Positions 23,736 to 34,770 of a stretch of DNA of 64,000 nucleotides are shown piece after piece. Position numbers and translations under genes: made by a program. The DNA is from Planctomycetota bacterium (GTDB lineage: Bacteria > Planctomycetota > UBA1135 > GCA-002686595). Under the pieces are notes generated by a model. That model ran no database searches, was not told the DNA's origin, and saw only the letters and a list, made by a program, of their open reading frames with translations. The stretch is from assembly GCA_022446815.1 (NCBI GenBank), contig JAKVCD010000018.1:37817-101816 (forward strand), read 5' to 3'. Each line of letters starts with the position of its first letter. Position 1 is the stretch's first letter.

Positions 23736-25991
23736 TTACTCGCCCCGCGGCTTCAAGCGTGGTTTCCCCATCAGGTACTGACCAGGCCAGGGCTGATCTG
23801 GGTAGTCGTAACGGGACGCGGCGTGGAGCGTGAGGTAGGGGTCTGCGAGGTGCGGGCGCGCTAGGGCGCACAAGTCTGCGCGCCCTGCTGCGAGGACTGT
23901 ATTCGCGTGATCAGCACCCTGAATCGCTCCAACGGCCATCACGAGGGCGTCAGTCTCTCGCTTGATACGCTCCGCGAAGGGCACCTGATACATGCGTCCA
24001 TAGACTGGTTTAGACTCAAGAGAGTTCCCTGCGCTTGAGACGTCGATCAGCTCACAGCCCGCGGCGTGGAGGGCCCTCGAGATCTCTACAGCGTCATCGA
24101 CGTTTAGGCCCTCAGGGTGCCAATCACAAGCGGAGATTCTGCATGCGACGGGCTTCTCCGCTGGCCAGGCAGCGCGGACAGCTTCTAAGACCTCGAGCGG
24201 ATAGCGCAGGCGGTTCTCGAGGGTCCCCCCGTACTCATCTGTGCGTGAGTTGGAGAGAGGGGAGAGGAAGCTAGAGAGCAGGTAGCCGTGCGCCATGTGA
24301 AGCTCGACGAGGTCGAAGCCGGCCTCCCGAGCGCGCCGAGTCGCTGCGACGAACTCGTCTCGGACTCGATCCATATCGTCCCTGTCCATCTGCTTGGGCG
24401 CAGGCCAGCCCTCCCGGAACGGCGTGTCGTCAGGGCCGATCGTCTGCCAAGCGCCCTCTTTGAGCGGCGCGTCCTGGTTGTCCCAGCTGTGGCTGGTCGA
24501 GCCCTTGCGACCAGCGTGCGCGAGCTGAATCCCGATCTTGGAGGCGGACCGCTCGTGTACGAAGTCAACGACGCGCATCCAGGCGGCCGTGTGCTCGTCG
24601 GTGTAGAGCCCCGCGCAGCCAGGTGTGATGCGACCGTCTGCTGAGACGTTAGTCATCTCCGTGATGATGAGGCCCGCGCCGCCTAAGGCACGGCTCCCAA
24701 GGTGCACGAGGTGCCAGTCATCGATGAGCCCGTCGCGCGCAGAGTATTGGCACATCGGGGAGACGACGATGCGGTTTGGGAGCTCGAGCTCACCCACCTG
24801 AAGAGGGGTGAAGGCCGGGGGGGCGGGCACGCCGTCGCTCGCTAGCGGGGCGCCAGAGGCGACTCGGAACTCCTCGTCAGCGTCCGCGACGAGCGCAGGG
24901 TCGCGGAGCTTGAGGTTCTCATAGGTGATGCGCTTCGAGCGCGTCATCAGGTTGAACTGAAACTGCGCGGGCGTCTGGTGCAGGTAACGCGCTGGGTTCT
25001 CGAACCACTCCAAGCTGGTCTGGGCGGCCTTCTGAATCTTGATCACGTCGACCCGCCGTGACTCTTGGTAGGCCGCGAGGGTCGCTGGGATGTCGGCGTC
25101 ACCGTGGGTCCGGAAGGCCTCGACCAGGGCAGTGGCGTCCTCCATAGCGAGCTTGGTGCCAGATCCGATAGAGAAGTGTGCCGTGTGGGCGGAGTCGCCC
25201 AGGAGGACGATGTTCTCGTGCGCCCAGCGCTCGCAGCGCACGGTGGGGAAGGTGCGCCACATGGAGCGATTCGTGAGGAGCTCGTGACCATCGAGCTCCT
25301 CTTTGAAGAGCTCGCTGCAGTAGGCGACCGTGTCCTCTTCGCTCGCGCGGTCGAGGCCTGCAGCGCGGAAGGTCTCCTCACGGCACTCTACGATCCACGT
25401 TGAGGTTTCGCGGTCGAAGGGGTAGGCGTGGACCGCGAAGAGGCCGTGCTCGTTCTCTTTGAAGACGAAGGTGAAGGCTTCGAGCGGCTTGGTCGTGCCG
25501 AGCCAACTGAACTTACACTTGCGCCAGTCAATCGATGGCTTGAAGACGTCCGCGTAACGCTCCCGGATCGCGCTGTTCACTCCGTCGGCAGCGATGATGA
25601 GGTCATAGTCCCCGTATGCCTCAAGCTCCTCGACCTCTACGCCAAACTCCAGCTCGACTCCGAGCTCTCTGCAGCGGTCGTGCAAGATGTTGAGGAGCTT
25701 CTTGCGTGAGAGGCCACAGAAGCCGTGCCCCGTAGAGAGCGCGCGCCCGCCGGGATAGAACGTCTCGATGTCGCTCCAGTAGGCGAAGTTCGAGCGAATC
25801 TCTTGAAAGCTCTCAGCATCTGCCTCTTCAAAACCTGAGAGGGTCTCGTCGCTGAAGACGACCCCCCAGCCGAAGGTGTCATCAGCGCGGTTGCGCTCGA
25901 GGACGCGGATCTCTGCGTCCGGGAAGGCTTTCTTCAGGAGGATCCCTGCGTAGAGGCCGCCGGGACCGCCACCGATTGTTAGGACTCGCAT
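23736..25991 (-). CDS. Bifunctional FAD monooxygenase / Old Yellow Enzyme fusion (salicylyl-CoA 5-hydroxylase or 2-aminobenzoyl-CoA monooxygenase/reductase-like)
   Basis: 751 residues. Residues 1-~375 are a class A flavin monooxygenase: GGGPGG (7-12) FAD loop, VLLGDSAHTAHFSIGSGTKL with the second FAD motif GD. Residues ~392-745 are an Old Yellow Enzyme-type FMN reductase (LPNRIVVSPMCQYSA, QLAHAGRKG, FDLVELHMAHGYLLSSFLSP, ALARPHLADP). This two-domain order is that of 2-aminobenzoyl-CoA monooxygenase/reductase and of proteins annotated as salicylyl-CoA 5-hydroxylase. Both act on aromatic CoA thioesters. No CoA ligase, thioesterase or ring-cleavage gene is nearby, so the pathway is not evident. 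It is flanked by unrelated genes on the same strand (12 and 7 bases apart). Confidence 0.82.
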   Translation of the reverse strand: MRVLTIGGGPGGLYAGILLKKAFPDAEIRVLERNRADDTFGWGVVFSDETLSGFEEADAESFQEIRSNFAYWSDIETFYPGGRALSTGHGFCGLSRKKLLNILHDRCRELGVELEFGVEVEELEAYGDYDLIIAADGVNSAIRERYADVFKPSIDWRKCKFSWLGTTKPLEAFTFVFKENEHGLFAVHAYPFDRETSTWIVECREETFRAAGLDRASEEDTVAYCSELFKEELDGHELLTNRSMWRTFPTVRCERWAHENIVLLGDSAHTAHFSIGSGTKLAMEDATALVEAFRTHGDADIPATLAAYQESRRVDVIKIQKAAQTSLEWFENPARYLHQTPAQFQFNLMTRSKRITYENLKLRDPALVADADEEFRVASGAPLASDGVPAPPAFTPLQVGELELPNRIVVSPMCQYSARDGLIDDWHLVHLGSRALGGAGLIITEMTNVSADGRITPGCAGLYTDEHTAAWMRVVDFVHERSASKIGIQLAHAGRKGSTSHSWDNQDAPLKEGAWQTIGPDDTPFREGWPAPKQMDRDDMDRVRDEFVAATRRAREAGFDLVELHMAHGYLLSSFLSPLSNSRTDEYGGTLENRLRYPLEVLEAVRAAWPAEKPVACRISACDWHPEGLNVDDAVEISRALHAAGCELIDVSSAGNSLESKPVYGRMYQVPFAERIKRETDALVMAVGAIQGADHANTVLAAGRADLCALARPHLADPYLTLHAASRYDYPDQPWPGQYLMGKPRLKPRGE

Positions 25992-25998
25992 AGCAGGC

Positions 25999-27465
25999 TT
26001 AATCCTTCCAGAACCGAGGCACGAGCGCGACGAGGAGTGCGTAGAACTCTAGGCGGCCGAGGAGCATGAGACCTGACATGCAGAGCTTGCCAGCGGTGTG
26101 GAGGTCTGCGAAGGAGCCCGCGGGACCGAAGCGGTCGAGGCCCGGGCCGATATTCCCGAGACATGTCCCTGCGGCGGCGACGGCCTCGATCATCGTCATC
26201 CCGCAGGCGGTGAGAGCGAGGGCACCAAGGGCCAGAGTGGCGGTCCAGAGCAGCGCGAAGTCGAGCACGCTCGCGACGATGGCCTCGCTGACAGTGGCGT
26301 CATCCATACGGACCACCGTGACCCGCCGCGGGCTAGCGGCCCGGCGCACGGCGTTGGCTGCGGCCTTGGCGAGGATGGCGACCCTGGCGAGCTTGATGCC
26401 GCCGGAGGTCGAACCTACGCAAGCGCCCGTCATGATCAAGATGAGGAGCAAGGCGCGCGAGAGCTCGTGCCAGCCATTCCAGTCCGTGCTCGCGAAGCCG
26501 GTGCTGGTGCCGATGCTCGTCACCTGAAAGAGCGCGTGCCGCGCCGAGGTCGAGAGGTCAGGATGCTCGCCCCGACCTAGCCAAGTGATGGCAGCGCTAA
26601 AGATGAGGAGGACGCCTATATATAGTCGCCACTCGGTGCTCTTCCACATCGCGGCGACCATGCTCTTCGGGCCACGCTTGAGGCAGAGGGTGTAGAAGGA
26701 GAAGGCGGTCCCTGCCAAGACCATCAGCGCGATGACCGTGCCTTGAACAGCCCAGCTGTCGTAGTGCCCTAAGCTGTCGCCATGATTCGAGAAACCGCCC
26801 GTCGCCACTGTAGTGAAGGAGTGGAGCACAGCGTCTATGGGCGTCATCCCCGCGAGCCAAAGCGCGCCGACGCCTGCGAGGGTGAGCCCAAGGTAGACGT
26901 ACACCGTCTCGCGCGCGCTCTCCCGTGCGAGGGTCGATTGCACGTCGCTGTCTAGTCCAGCGGCCTCGCTCTGGAAGAAATTCCTGCCGCCCATAGGCAG
27001 GATCGAGACGAGGACGACGACGATCCCCGCGCCGCCGAGCCACTGCGTCAGCGCCCGCCACAGAGAGAGGCCGTCGTCGAGTCCGTCGATCCGCTCGCCG
27101 CTCAAGATCGAGGCCCCTGTCGTCGTGAAGCCGGAGGCCGACTCGAAGATCGCGTCTGCGGGGTCGGGGATCGCGCCCGCTAAGAGGTAGGGGAGGGCGC
27201 CGAAGACGACCGCTGCTGTCCAGCCGATGCCCACGGAGGCGAGCGCCTCTCTGCGGTGGAAGTCAGCCGGGCGCTCGTCCTCCTTACGACGGTTGCCGAG
27301 CCACAACATGCCTCCAAAGAGCACGGAGACCACGCCGCTGATCATCAGAGAGCGCGCGCCGGCGTCCGGACCCCAACCGCTCGCAGCCAGCGCTGCCAAG
27401 AGTTGGGCTACACCAGTGACCAAGGTCATGGCGCCGACGAAGGTGGTGACGGGGCGGCGATTCAT
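25999..27465 (-). CDS. TrkH-family potassium uptake membrane protein
   Basis: 488 residues with about ten membrane helices. The four selectivity-filter loops of the Trk/Ktr family are visible: SGFTTTGASIL (about 131-141), TVATGGFSNHG, TSIGTSTGFAST and GTCLGNIGPGL, each with the conserved Gly. It imports K+ (possibly Na+-coupled) as a dimer that needs a TrkA/KtrA-type gating ring; no trkA is in the window. Start MNRRPVTTFVG has no strong ribosome site. It sits 7 bases upstream of the flavoprotein gene and 16 bases downstream of plsC; the - strand order suggests a common transcript, although the functions do not obviously belong together. Confidence 0.9.
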   Translation of the reverse strand: MNRRPVTTFVGAMTLVTGVAQLLAALAASGWGPDAGARSLMISGVVSVLFGGMLWLGNRRKEDERPADFHRREALASVGIGWTAAVVFGALPYLLAGAIPDPADAIFESASGFTTTGASILSGERIDGLDDGLSLWRALTQWLGGAGIVVVLVSILPMGGRNFFQSEAAGLDSDVQSTLARESARETVYVYLGLTLAGVGALWLAGMTPIDAVLHSFTTVATGGFSNHGDSLGHYDSWAVQGTVIALMVLAGTAFSFYTLCLKRGPKSMVAAMWKSTEWRLYIGVLLIFSAAITWLGRGEHPDLSTSARHALFQVTSIGTSTGFASTDWNGWHELSRALLLILIMTGACVGSTSGGIKLARVAILAKAAANAVRRAASPRRVTVVRMDDATVSEAIVASVLDFALLWTATLALGALALTACGMTMIEAVAAAGTCLGNIGPGLDRFGPAGSFADLHTAGKLCMSGLMLLGRLEFYALLVALVPRFWKD

Positions 27466-27481
27466 TTCGGAGAGTCCGTAT

Positions 27482-28288
27482 CTAGGCTCGCTCAGGGGCG
27501 AGGTATCGCAAGAACACAGCGCGTGTGTCAGCGATGTGCTCTTCGATGGTCTCGGTCTTCCAGCTGCTGGTGTCGATGGGGGGGAGGCAGTCAGCTCTGA
27601 TCCCGCCGCTGCGGATCAGCCAAGTGCCCATCGGGTTCACCTCCTCGATGCCGCGCCAGATGACTGGGTAGATGGGTGCGCCTGTCGCGATCGCGACATG
27701 AAAGGGTCCCTTCTTGAACTGCTGCAATCCTCCGCGTCGGGAGCGCGTCCCCTCAGGAGACATCATCAATGTGAGGCCCTCAGCCTGGAGCCGCTCTCCT
27801 GCGCGGGTGAGGCTCTCGATCGCTCGCTCTGCGTCGCTCCGATCGATCTCGATCATGCCCAAGGCGATGAGCGCCCAGCCGATGCCAGGGATGCGCCGGA
27901 ACTCCCGCTTGTAGGCCACGCAGGGTGAGGGCGGCGCGTGAGCGCCGAGGAGCAAGAGGTCGAGGGTGCTGACGTGATTAAAGAGGAAGAGCTTCGGTCC
28001 CTGCGCCTCGAGGTGCTCCTGTCCGTGCAGCTCGACCCTCACGCCCGCCATGGCGAGGGGCACGCGGCCCCAGATGCGCACCATGCTCTGCAGCCTCCGG
28101 CGCGTCCATGACCGTGCGATGAGGGCTAGGAGCGCGATGAAGGTCGCGCCGAGCAGGGTCCAGAGGATGATCGGGACGAGCACGAGCGCGCTGCGGAGCT
28201 GACCGCCAGTCGGGGGCGGGCAGAACTCCATGGAGACGCCAGGCGCTTCCTTCTCCTCGTCCGGGGCTCTCTTCTGTGTGCTGCTCAT
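27482..28288 (-). CDS. 1-acyl-sn-glycerol-3-phosphate acyltransferase (PlsC family)
   Basis: 268 residues. One N-terminal membrane helix (about 33-54) anchors a PlsC/AGPAT domain. The catalytic block is NHVSTLDLLLL (NHxSxxD) and the acyl-acceptor motif is SPEGTRSRRG (EGTRS); PVIWRGIEEVN is the third conserved block. The enzyme adds the second acyl chain to lysophosphatidic acid at the inner face of the membrane. It is the first gene of a - strand run with trkH and the flavoprotein. Start at 28288 overlaps no neighbour; the divergent DUF1549 gene begins 78 bases away. Substrate specificity among acyl-glycerophosphates cannot be deduced. Confidence 0.87.
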   Translation of the reverse strand: MSSTQKRAPDEEKEAPGVSMEFCPPPTGGQLRSALVLVPIILWTLLGATFIALLALIARSWTRRRLQSMVRIWGRVPLAMAGVRVELHGQEHLEAQGPKLFLFNHVSTLDLLLLGAHAPPSPCVAYKREFRRIPGIGWALIALGMIEIDRSDAERAIESLTRAGERLQAEGLTLMMSPEGTRSRRGGLQQFKKGPFHVAIATGAPIYPVIWRGIEEVNPMGTWLIRSGGIRADCLPPIDTSSWKTETIEEHIADTRAVFLRYLAPERA

Positions 28289-28366
28289 TCTGTCCGAGTG
28301 CTCTCCGCAGGGTGATGGTAGGGCTTACCCGCCCTCCTCTGTCAGAGATCCTATGATGGGAGCTGC

Positions 28367-31300
28367 ATGCTCCCGCTCCTCATCTTCGCCGCGCTCGTCA
28401 ATGAAGGCCCCTCTGAGCCTAGGGAGGTTGATTTTGCGCGGGAGGTGAGGCCCATCCTCTCTGATAAGTGCTTCACCTGTCACGGCCCGGACTTGGCCGC
28501 TCGTAAGGCTGAGCTGCGCTTGGACACCCGCGCTGGCGCGCTGAAGGGAGGTCGCTCAGGCTTCCCAGCGGTCGTCCCAGGAGACCGGGAGGAGAGCGAG
28601 CTCTGGGCGATGATCACCTCGGAGTTCACATCAGAGCGAATGCCACCGGAGGAGGGCGGGAAGGAGCTCTCTGCTGATGAGCTCGAGACGCTCGGGCTCT
28701 GGATTGATCAAGGGGCTGAGTGGGCTGAGCACTGGGCCTTCGTCGCTCCTGCGCGCGCTGAACCTGCGCCGCTCTCTGGAGATGAGTGGTCTCAGGGTCC
28801 GGTTGACCAGCTCCTCCTCGAGCGCATGCGTCAGGAGGGCTTTGAGCCGGAGGCGCCGGCCTCCAAGGCGAAGCTGCTGCGCCGAGCGAGCTTCGACTTG
28901 ACAGGGGTGCCTCCGACGCTCGAAGAGCTTGACGTCTTCCTCGCCGATGACACGGAGGGAGCTTGGGGGCGCGCCCTCGATCGCCTCTTCGCCTCGCCTC
29001 GATACGGAGAGCACATGGGGCGCTATTGGCTCGACGCTGCACGTTACGGCGACACCCACGGGCTCCACCTCGACTCCTTGCGGACGATGTGGCTCTACCG
29101 CGAATGGGTGATCAAGGCCTTCAACGAGAACAAGCCCTTTGATGAGTTCACGATCGAGCAGCTCGCGGGCGATCTATTAGAGGATCCGACAGAGGAGCAG
29201 CTCGTAGCGACCGGCTTCAATCGCTGCAACGTCACGACCGCTGAGGGCGGCCTCATCGCTGAGGAGTATCTCGTTCACTACGCCTTCGACAGGGTCGACA
29301 CGACCTCGACGGTGTGGATGGGCCTCACGATGCGCTGCGCAAAGTGTCACGATCACAAGTTCGACCCCTTCAGCCAGAAGGAGTACTACGAGATGCTCGC
29401 CTTCTTCCGTGGACTCGCGGAGGAGGCCTCGGATGGAAACGCGATCATCGCACAGCCCGCGATTCAGGCGGCGACACCGGAGCAGAAGGCGCACTACCAG
29501 CAGCTGGAGATGGTCGCAGCCACTCTCACAGCCGAGCTGAACGGCCCGCTCCCAGAGATCGACGGGGCGCAGGGTGACTGGGAGGCGGAGCGCTCGGCCT
29601 TCTTGGATGAGGCCTGGCAGACCCTCACGCCGACAGAGCTCTCAAGCGAGATGGGCGCCACCCTGACCGCGCTGGAGGGCGGCTTGGTGCAAGTGACAGG
29701 CGAGAACCCTGAGAAGGACGTGCACGAGCTGACCTTCTCCACTGCGCTAGAGGGCGTCCGTACCCTCCACTTTGAGGGGCTCCCTGACGAAGCTAACGCC
29801 GCTGGAGGTCTTGGGCGCTCGGTGAACGGCAACGTCGTGATGACGGGCTTCGAGCTAGAGGCCGCGCCGCTAGATCCCCTAGCTGGCTATGAGCCAGTCA
29901 ACATCTCGAGCGTCCGGACGAGCTTCTCTCAAGCGAGTTTCCCTGTCGCCAACGTCCTCACTCCAGGGGGAGAGACGGGCTGGGCCATCCATCCGAACGT
30001 CAGTCAGGCGCATGAACTGATCTTCGTCCTAGAGGAGCCGCTCGTCCATGAGGGTGGCGCTAGGCTCAGGCTGCGCGTCCGCTACGAGTCTGTCCACGCG
30101 CGGCATGTGATCTCGCGCTTCAGGGTCTCTGTCGCTGCGATGCCAGAGATGTTTCCGGCTGAGCAGGGGCCTTGGTTCCAGGCTGGGCCCTTCTTCACGG
30201 CGACAGCCGTTGAGGCGAAGGAGTCAGCGTTCATTGATCCGGCTGATGGGCTGAACTTCTCAGCGCGCCGCGAGGTGGAGGCCGCTCCCGAGGAGGTGCG
30301 CGGAGCGGTGGCGTGGGTTGACGATGAGCAAGGGAACGGCGGCACGACTGAGGGGCTCTGGGACTACGTCACGGTAGCCGAGGGCGCGCCGGTTCACAGC
30401 GGTGAGACCTCACGTAGACAAGAGGGCGACGGGATCGTTCAGCACTTCTTCCACGGCGCATCGCGCCCGCTCTACCTGTCTGAGGGAGATCACCTATACG
30501 CATGGGTCCACTTAGATCCGGAAGACCCTCCGCAAGAGATCATGCTTCAGTTCCACGTCGTGGGACACGGGAACTGGGAGCATCGCGCTAAGTGGGGCGC
30601 GGACAAGATCGAGTGGGGCGGCGGCGTCGGCGCTGATGTCGAGGCCCACCGGCAGAAGGGCGCGCTTCCTCCCGCCGGTGAATGGGTGCGGCTCACGGTC
30701 GATCCGAGCGAGGTCGGACTAGGCCCAGGTCATGCGATCGATGGGATAGCCTTCACGCAGTTCGGCGGAGTCGCTCACTGGGATGACGCAGGCGTCGAGA
30801 CAGACGCGCCCTCGCTCGCGTTCGAGCCCTCTCTCTGGAGGCGGGTCGCGCACGAGGACGGGGTGATTCAGCGATATGAGCAGAAGATCGGCGCTGTGTA
30901 CCTCGCGCGCACGATCGACGTGACGAACCCTAGAGAGCACGAGGTGCGGCTCGGGAGCGACGACGGCATCTGGGTCTGGCTGAACGGGCGCGAGGTGCAC
31001 GCTAACGATGTGGCGCGCGGCGTCATGGCAGATCAAGACAGCCTCACGCTTGAGCTCATTGAGGGGCGGAATGAGCTGCTGATCAAGGTGGTCAACGGAG
31101 GGGGGGGCTTCGGTAGCTATTACCACTTGGCGAGCGAGGAGACGCAGGGTGAGACAGCGGCGCTCGTGCAAGCGCTGAAGACGCCTGCTGAAGAGCGTGA
31201 TGAGTCGCAGGCGCTCGCGCTTCGCGACCACTTCCGCGCGACGACCTCTCCGACTTGGCGTGAGCTCAGGGGAGTGGCTGAGGCGGCTGTGAGCGAGCGC

Positions 31301-32410
31301 GACAGCTACAAGGCAGGCTTCGCTCAGACCATGATCATGCGAGAGCGCCCGGAGCCGCGGCCGACGCACCTCCTCATGCGCGGTCAGTACGACCAGCCAG
31401 CGGAACAGGTCTACCCAGGCGTGCCTGCGGTCTTTCCCGACCTGGTAGAAGCCGAAGCGCCGAACCGCTTGGCGCTCGCAAAGTGGCTCGTCGACCCCGC
31501 ACATCCGCTCACAGCGCGGGTCATGGTGAACCGCCTCTGGCAGCAGCTCTTCGGGACCGGGATCGTGAAGACCTCCGGTGACTTCGGCTTCCAGGGCGAG
31601 TGGCCGAGCCATCCGGAGCTCTTGGACTGGCTGGCGGTGGAGTTTGTGGAGAGCGGCTGGGACATTCAGCACATCCTGCGAGTGATCATGAGCTCCGCCG
31701 CGTATCAGCAGGACTCCCGCGTCTCGCCTGGGAAGCACGCGCTAGACCCCGAGAACAGGCTCATCGCGCGTGGCCCAAATCACCGCCTCGACGCAGAGGT
31801 CATCCGTGACAGCGCGCTCTTCCACTCCGGCCTTCTCGTGGAGCGGATAGGTGGAGCGAGCGTTAAGCCCTATCAGCCCGCTGGCATCTGGAAGGCGGTC
31901 GGCTACACCTCGAGCAATACGGCGAACTTCAAGCAGGACTCTGGGGACGCGCTCTATCGTCGCAGCCTCTACACCTTCTGGAAACGTACGGCGCCGCCGC
32001 CAGCGCTCTCAACCTTCGACGCGCCCAGTCGGGAGGAGTGTTGCGTGAAGCGAGAGCGGACGAACACCCCGCTGCAGGCGCTCGTCCTCTTGAACGACGT
32101 CCAGCATGTAGAGGCAGCGCGCGCCTTCGCCGAGCGACTCCTCCTCATGGATGAGAGCGATGAGGATCGCCTCGGGCGCGCCTTCCGTATGGCGACCTCG
32201 CGGCCGGCGACGAGTGAGGAGGTTGAGATCCTCGCGACCCTGCTCTACGCGCAGCGCGCGGTCTATATCGAAGACGCAGAGGCCGCTAAGGCGCTCATAG
32301 AGGTAGGCGACAGCGCCCCTGCCGAAGGCATCGACCCGAGCGTGCTCGCGGCTTGGACCGTAGTTTCGAGCGCTGTCCTGAACCTCCACGAGGCCATCAC
32401 TAAGGGTTGA
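28367..32410 (+). CDS. Planctomycete cytochrome c / DUF1549 / DUF1553 protein (PSD1-type)
   Basis: 1347 residues, unusually large because of a long insert. The N-terminus has a c-type haem motif CFTCHG (35-40) in the PSCyt1 domain. DUF1549 covers about 140-345, including the second [11 protein letters not shown] motif. Residues ~450-960 form a beta-sandwich-rich insert that includes a PA14/LamG-like part ([18 protein letters not shown]). DUF1553 spans roughly 1050-1320 ([33 protein letters not shown] block, shortened here by family comparison only). The signal peptide is short and weak ([11 protein letters not shown]). Such proteins always pair with a DUF1501 gene, which follows 1 base later. 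The pair is a hallmark of planctomycetes; activity is not known but an extracytoplasmic redox or glycan-degrading role is usually suggested. Confidence 0.85.
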   Translation: MLPLLIFAALVNEGPSEPREVDFAREVRPILSDKCFTCHGPDLAARKAELRLDTRAGALKGGRSGFPAVVPGDREESELWAMITSEFTSERMPPEEGGKELSADELETLGLWIDQGAEWAEHWAFVAPARAEPAPLSGDEWSQGPVDQLLLERMRQEGFEPEAPASKAKLLRRASFDLTGVPPTLEELDVFLADDTEGAWGRALDRLFASPRYGEHMGRYWLDAARYGDTHGLHLDSLRTMWLYREWVIKAFNENKPFDEFTIEQLAGDLLEDPTEEQLVATGFNRCNVTTAEGGLIAEEYLVHYAFDRVDTTSTVWMGLTMRCAKCHDHKFDPFSQKEYYEMLAFFRGLAEEASDGNAIIAQPAIQAATPEQKAHYQQLEMVAATLTAELNGPLPEIDGAQGDWEAERSAFLDEAWQTLTPTELSSEMGATLTALEGGLVQVTGENPEKDVHELTFSTALEGVRTLHFEGLPDEANAAGGLGRSVNGNVVMTGFELEAAPLDPLAGYEPVNISSVRTSFSQASFPVANVLTPGGETGWAIHPNVSQAHELIFVLEEPLVHEGGARLRLRVRYESVHARHVISRFRVSVAAMPEMFPAEQGPWFQAGPFFTATAVEAKESAFIDPADGLNFSARREVEAAPEEVRGAVAWVDDEQGNGGTTEGLWDYVTVAEGAPVHSGETSRRQEGDGIVQHFFHGASRPLYLSEGDHLYAWVHLDPEDPPQEIMLQFHVVGHGNWEHRAKWGADKIEWGGGVGADVEAHRQKGALPPAGEWVRLTVDPSEVGLGPGHAIDGIAFTQFGGVAHWDDAGVETDAPSLAFEPSLWRRVAHEDGVIQRYEQKIGAVYLARTIDVTNPREHEVRLGSDDGIWVWLNGREVHANDVARGVMADQDSLTLELIEGRNELLIKVVNGGGGFGSYYHLASEETQGETAALVQALKTPAEERDESQALALRDHFRATTSPTWRELRGVAEAAVSERDSYKAGFAQTMIMRERPEPRPTHLLMRGQYDQPAEQVYPGVPAVFPDLVEAEAPNRLALAKWLVDPAHPLTARVMVNRLWQQLFGTGIVKTSGDFGFQGEWPSHPELLDWLAVEFVESGWDIQHILRVIMSSAAYQQDSRVSPGKHALDPENRLIARGPNHRLDAEVIRDSALFHSGLLVERIGGASVKPYQPAGIWKAVGYTSSNTANFKQDSGDALYRRSLYTFWKRTAPPPALSTFDAPSREECCVKRERTNTPLQALVLLNDVQHVEAARAFAERLLLMDESDEDRLGRAFRMATSRPATSEEVEILATLLYAQRAVYIEDAEAAKALIEVGDSAPAEGIDPSVLAAWTVVSSAVLNLHEAITKG

Positions 32411-32411
32411 G

Positions 32412-33854
32412 ATGAATCCCATCCAAGAGAGACATGAGCTCCTCACCCGTCGCGCGCTCCTGCGCGGGGCGACCGGAGGAGTCGGCGCCGCGGCGCTCTC
32501 GTCCCTCTTGACGGGCGAGGCCAGGGCTGGAGAGGGCGGCGCGATGGGGGCGACCCACTTCCCGGCCTCTGCTAAGCGGGTGATCTATCTGCACATGTCG
32601 GGGGCGCCCTCCCAGATCGACATGTGGGACTACAAGCCGCTGCTTGAGAAGTACTACGACGTCGAGCTGCCTGACTCTGTGAGGCAGGGGCAGCGCCTGA
32701 CGACGATGACCTCGGGGCAAGCGCGCTTCCCGATCGCCCCCTCTAAGTTCAGCTTCGCGAGACACGGTGAGACGGGATGCTTCGTGAGCGAGCTCTTACC
32801 CTTCACCGCCGGAGTTGTCGACGACATCGCGGTCATCCGCTCGCTCTACACTGAGGCGATCAACCACGACCCAGCCATGACCTTCTGTCAGACAGGTCAT
32901 CAGCAGCCAGGCCGGCCCTCCCTCGGCGCATGGCTCTCGTATGGGTTGGGCTCGGGTAACCAAGACCTGCCGACCTTCATGGTCATGACCCCGAGCTGGA
33001 CCGGGCGCAGCGACGCGCAGGCCCTCTTCAGCAGGCTCTGGGCCACTGGCTTCCTCCCCACAGAGCATCAAGGCGTGGCGCTCCGCTCACAGGGAGACCC
33101 GGTGCTCTACCTCTCGAACCCCGACGGCCTCGATAGCGCGGGCAGGCGCAGACAGCTCGACGCCATCGAGCGCCTCAACGCCAAGCACGCAGAGGAGACC
33201 GGGGACCCGGAGGTCCTCACGCGGATGGCGCAGTACGAGATGAGCTTCCGGATGCAGGCCTCGGTGCCTGAGCTGATCGACCTCTCCTCCGAGCCAGAGC
33301 ATGTGAAGGCGCTCTATGGGCCAGAGGTAGAGCGGCCGGGGACCTTCGCGAACTGCACCCTCCTCGCGCGTCGCATGGCGGAGCGGGGGGTCCGCTTCAT
33401 CCAGCTCTATCACCGCGGCTGGGACCAGCACGGCAACTTGCCCGCTGATCTGACCAACCAATGCCGTGACGTGGATCAAGCTTGTGCAGGGCTCATCCTC
33501 GACCTCAAACAGCGCGGCATGTTCGAAGACACCCTCGTCGTATGGGCCACCGAGTTCGGCCGCACGGTCTACTGTCAGGGCGGGCTCTCTCGAGAGAATT
33601 ATGGGCGCGACCACCACCCGAGGAACTTCACCATCTGGATGGCAGGCGGAGGGATCAAGGGCGGCGTACAGCTCGGGAGGACTGACGACTTCAGCTACAA
33701 CGTCGTCGAGGATCCTGTGCACATCCATGATCTCAACGCGACCATCCTGCACTGCCTCGGCATCGACCACGAACGCCTGACCTACCGCTTCCGCGGGCGG
33801 GACTACCGCCTCACAGACGTCGAGGGCGAGGTCATCAAGCAGGTCCTCGCTTAG
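32412..33854 (+). CDS. DUF1501 (sulfatase-like) protein with Tat signal
   Basis: 480 residues. [13 protein letters not shown] provides a twin-arginine signal, followed by [10 protein letters not shown] and a cleavage region near residue 40. The rest is the DUF1501 domain, a relative of the alkaline phosphatase/sulfatase superfamily. Motifs include [18 protein letters not shown] near the start, HNGWD-type [19 protein letters not shown] and GRDHHP (with metal-ligand-like His and Asp residues), and the ending [19 protein letters not shown]. It starts one base after the DUF1549 gene's stop, so the pair is translationally coupled. Substrate unknown. Confidence 0.87.
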   Translation: MNPIQERHELLTRRALLRGATGGVGAAALSSLLTGEARAGEGGAMGATHFPASAKRVIYLHMSGAPSQIDMWDYKPLLEKYYDVELPDSVRQGQRLTTMTSGQARFPIAPSKFSFARHGETGCFVSELLPFTAGVVDDIAVIRSLYTEAINHDPAMTFCQTGHQQPGRPSLGAWLSYGLGSGNQDLPTFMVMTPSWTGRSDAQALFSRLWATGFLPTEHQGVALRSQGDPVLYLSNPDGLDSAGRRRQLDAIERLNAKHAEETGDPEVLTRMAQYEMSFRMQASVPELIDLSSEPEHVKALYGPEVERPGTFANCTLLARRMAERGVRFIQLYHRGWDQHGNLPADLTNQCRDVDQACAGLILDLKQRGMFEDTLVVWATEFGRTVYCQGGLSRENYGRDHHPRNFTIWMAGGGIKGGVQLGRTDDFSYNVVEDPVHIHDLNATILHCLGIDHERLTYRFRGRDYRLTDVEGEVIKQVLA

Positions 33855-34732
33855 CGCGGCGCGAGCACGCGGAGCGCGCGGGGGAGCATCTCGATCGAGA
33901 GCTGGCGCGTCTCGATCATCTCGCCGTCCACGACGACAGGCTCGGCAGATCCAAACTCGATCAGCAGCTCATCCTTGAGCGCGTGGCTGACTCCCCGCGC
34001 GCTGAGGTGGCGACCAAAGAGGAGCCGCGCGAAGAGAGTGAGCAGGCGGAGCCGTCCCATCGGAGCGACCTGGACGAGGTTCAGCGCGCCGTCATCGAGG
34101 GACGCGTCGGGAGCGAATGGCATGCCGCCGCCAGCGTGAGGTGTGAGGCAGGCCATCCCGATCACCTCTGCGCTGTTTCCAGAGCCGTCGCTCGTGACCA
34201 TGATGGGCGCGACGTCTCCTCCGAGGAGCTCCCGGATAGCGGTCACCGTGTAAGGCATCGCTCCGGTGCCGCGCACGGCGTCCGCGCGCTGGGTTACGCG
34301 CGCAGGGAGGCCCCAGCCGATCACATTGATCGCGTGGCAAGCGCCCGCGTCGTGCTGGAGGTGCGCGACGTCGATCGCGCGTACGCTCCCCGTCGAAAGG
34401 GCTTGGAGTGCGTCGGCTGTCTTGTGGATCCCGAGCGCTTGCGCGAGGGCGTTGCCTGAGCCGCACGGCACGACAGCGAGCGTAGGCATTGATGTGCGCG
34501 CGCTCTCAAAGAGCCCGCTGACAGCCTGGTGGACAGTTCCGTCCCCGCCGAGCACAGCGAGGGTGTCTCCCTCGTTGAGGTCGAGCGCTGCGACGGTCGC
34601 GCGTACGCCCTGTGCCCCTTCGCTCATGACGATGCGTGCGTGCGGGGCTCGCTCTCGGAGCTGCTCGATCACCAGCGGAGTCCCTCCGCTCCCGGCTGCG
34701 GGGTTCGCGATGATCACGAGGGCGTCGTTCAT
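33851..34732 (-). CDS. Diacylglycerol/lipid kinase family protein (YegS/DgkB-like)
   Basis: 293 residues. [11 protein letters not shown] (7-17), [15 protein letters not shown] (the GGDGT nucleotide-binding motif) and [13 protein letters not shown] (the glycine-rich SGN motif) define the DAGK catalytic family. C-terminal beta-sandwich segments ([31 protein letters not shown]) match the second domain of YegS-type lipid kinases. It phosphorylates diacylglycerol or a sphingolipid-type lipid at the membrane, with MgATP. Its 3' end overlaps the DUF1501 stop by 4 bases, convergently. The lipid substrate cannot be told from sequence. Confidence 0.88.
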   Translation of the reverse strand: MNDALVIIANPAAGSGGTPLVIEQLRERAPHARIVMSEGAQGVRATVAALDLNEGDTLAVLGGDGTVHQAVSGLFESARTSMPTLAVVPCGSGNALAQALGIHKTADALQALSTGSVRAIDVAHLQHDAGACHAINVIGWGLPARVTQRADAVRGTGAMPYTVTAIRELLGGDVAPIMVTSDGSGNSAEVIGMACLTPHAGGGMPFAPDASLDDGALNLVQVAPMGRLRLLTLFARLLFGRHLSARGVSHALKDELLIEFGSAEPVVVDGEMIETRQLSIEMLPRALRVLAPR

Positions 34733-34770
34733 GCCGGCAGGTTACTGTGAGTGGGCCGAGGAGGTGACAA

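Noticed and set aside
30719..31738. - strand open frame of 339 residues opposite the DUF1549/DUF1553 gene
   Set aside because: Shadow of the DUF1553 coding region; no motif or ribosome site.
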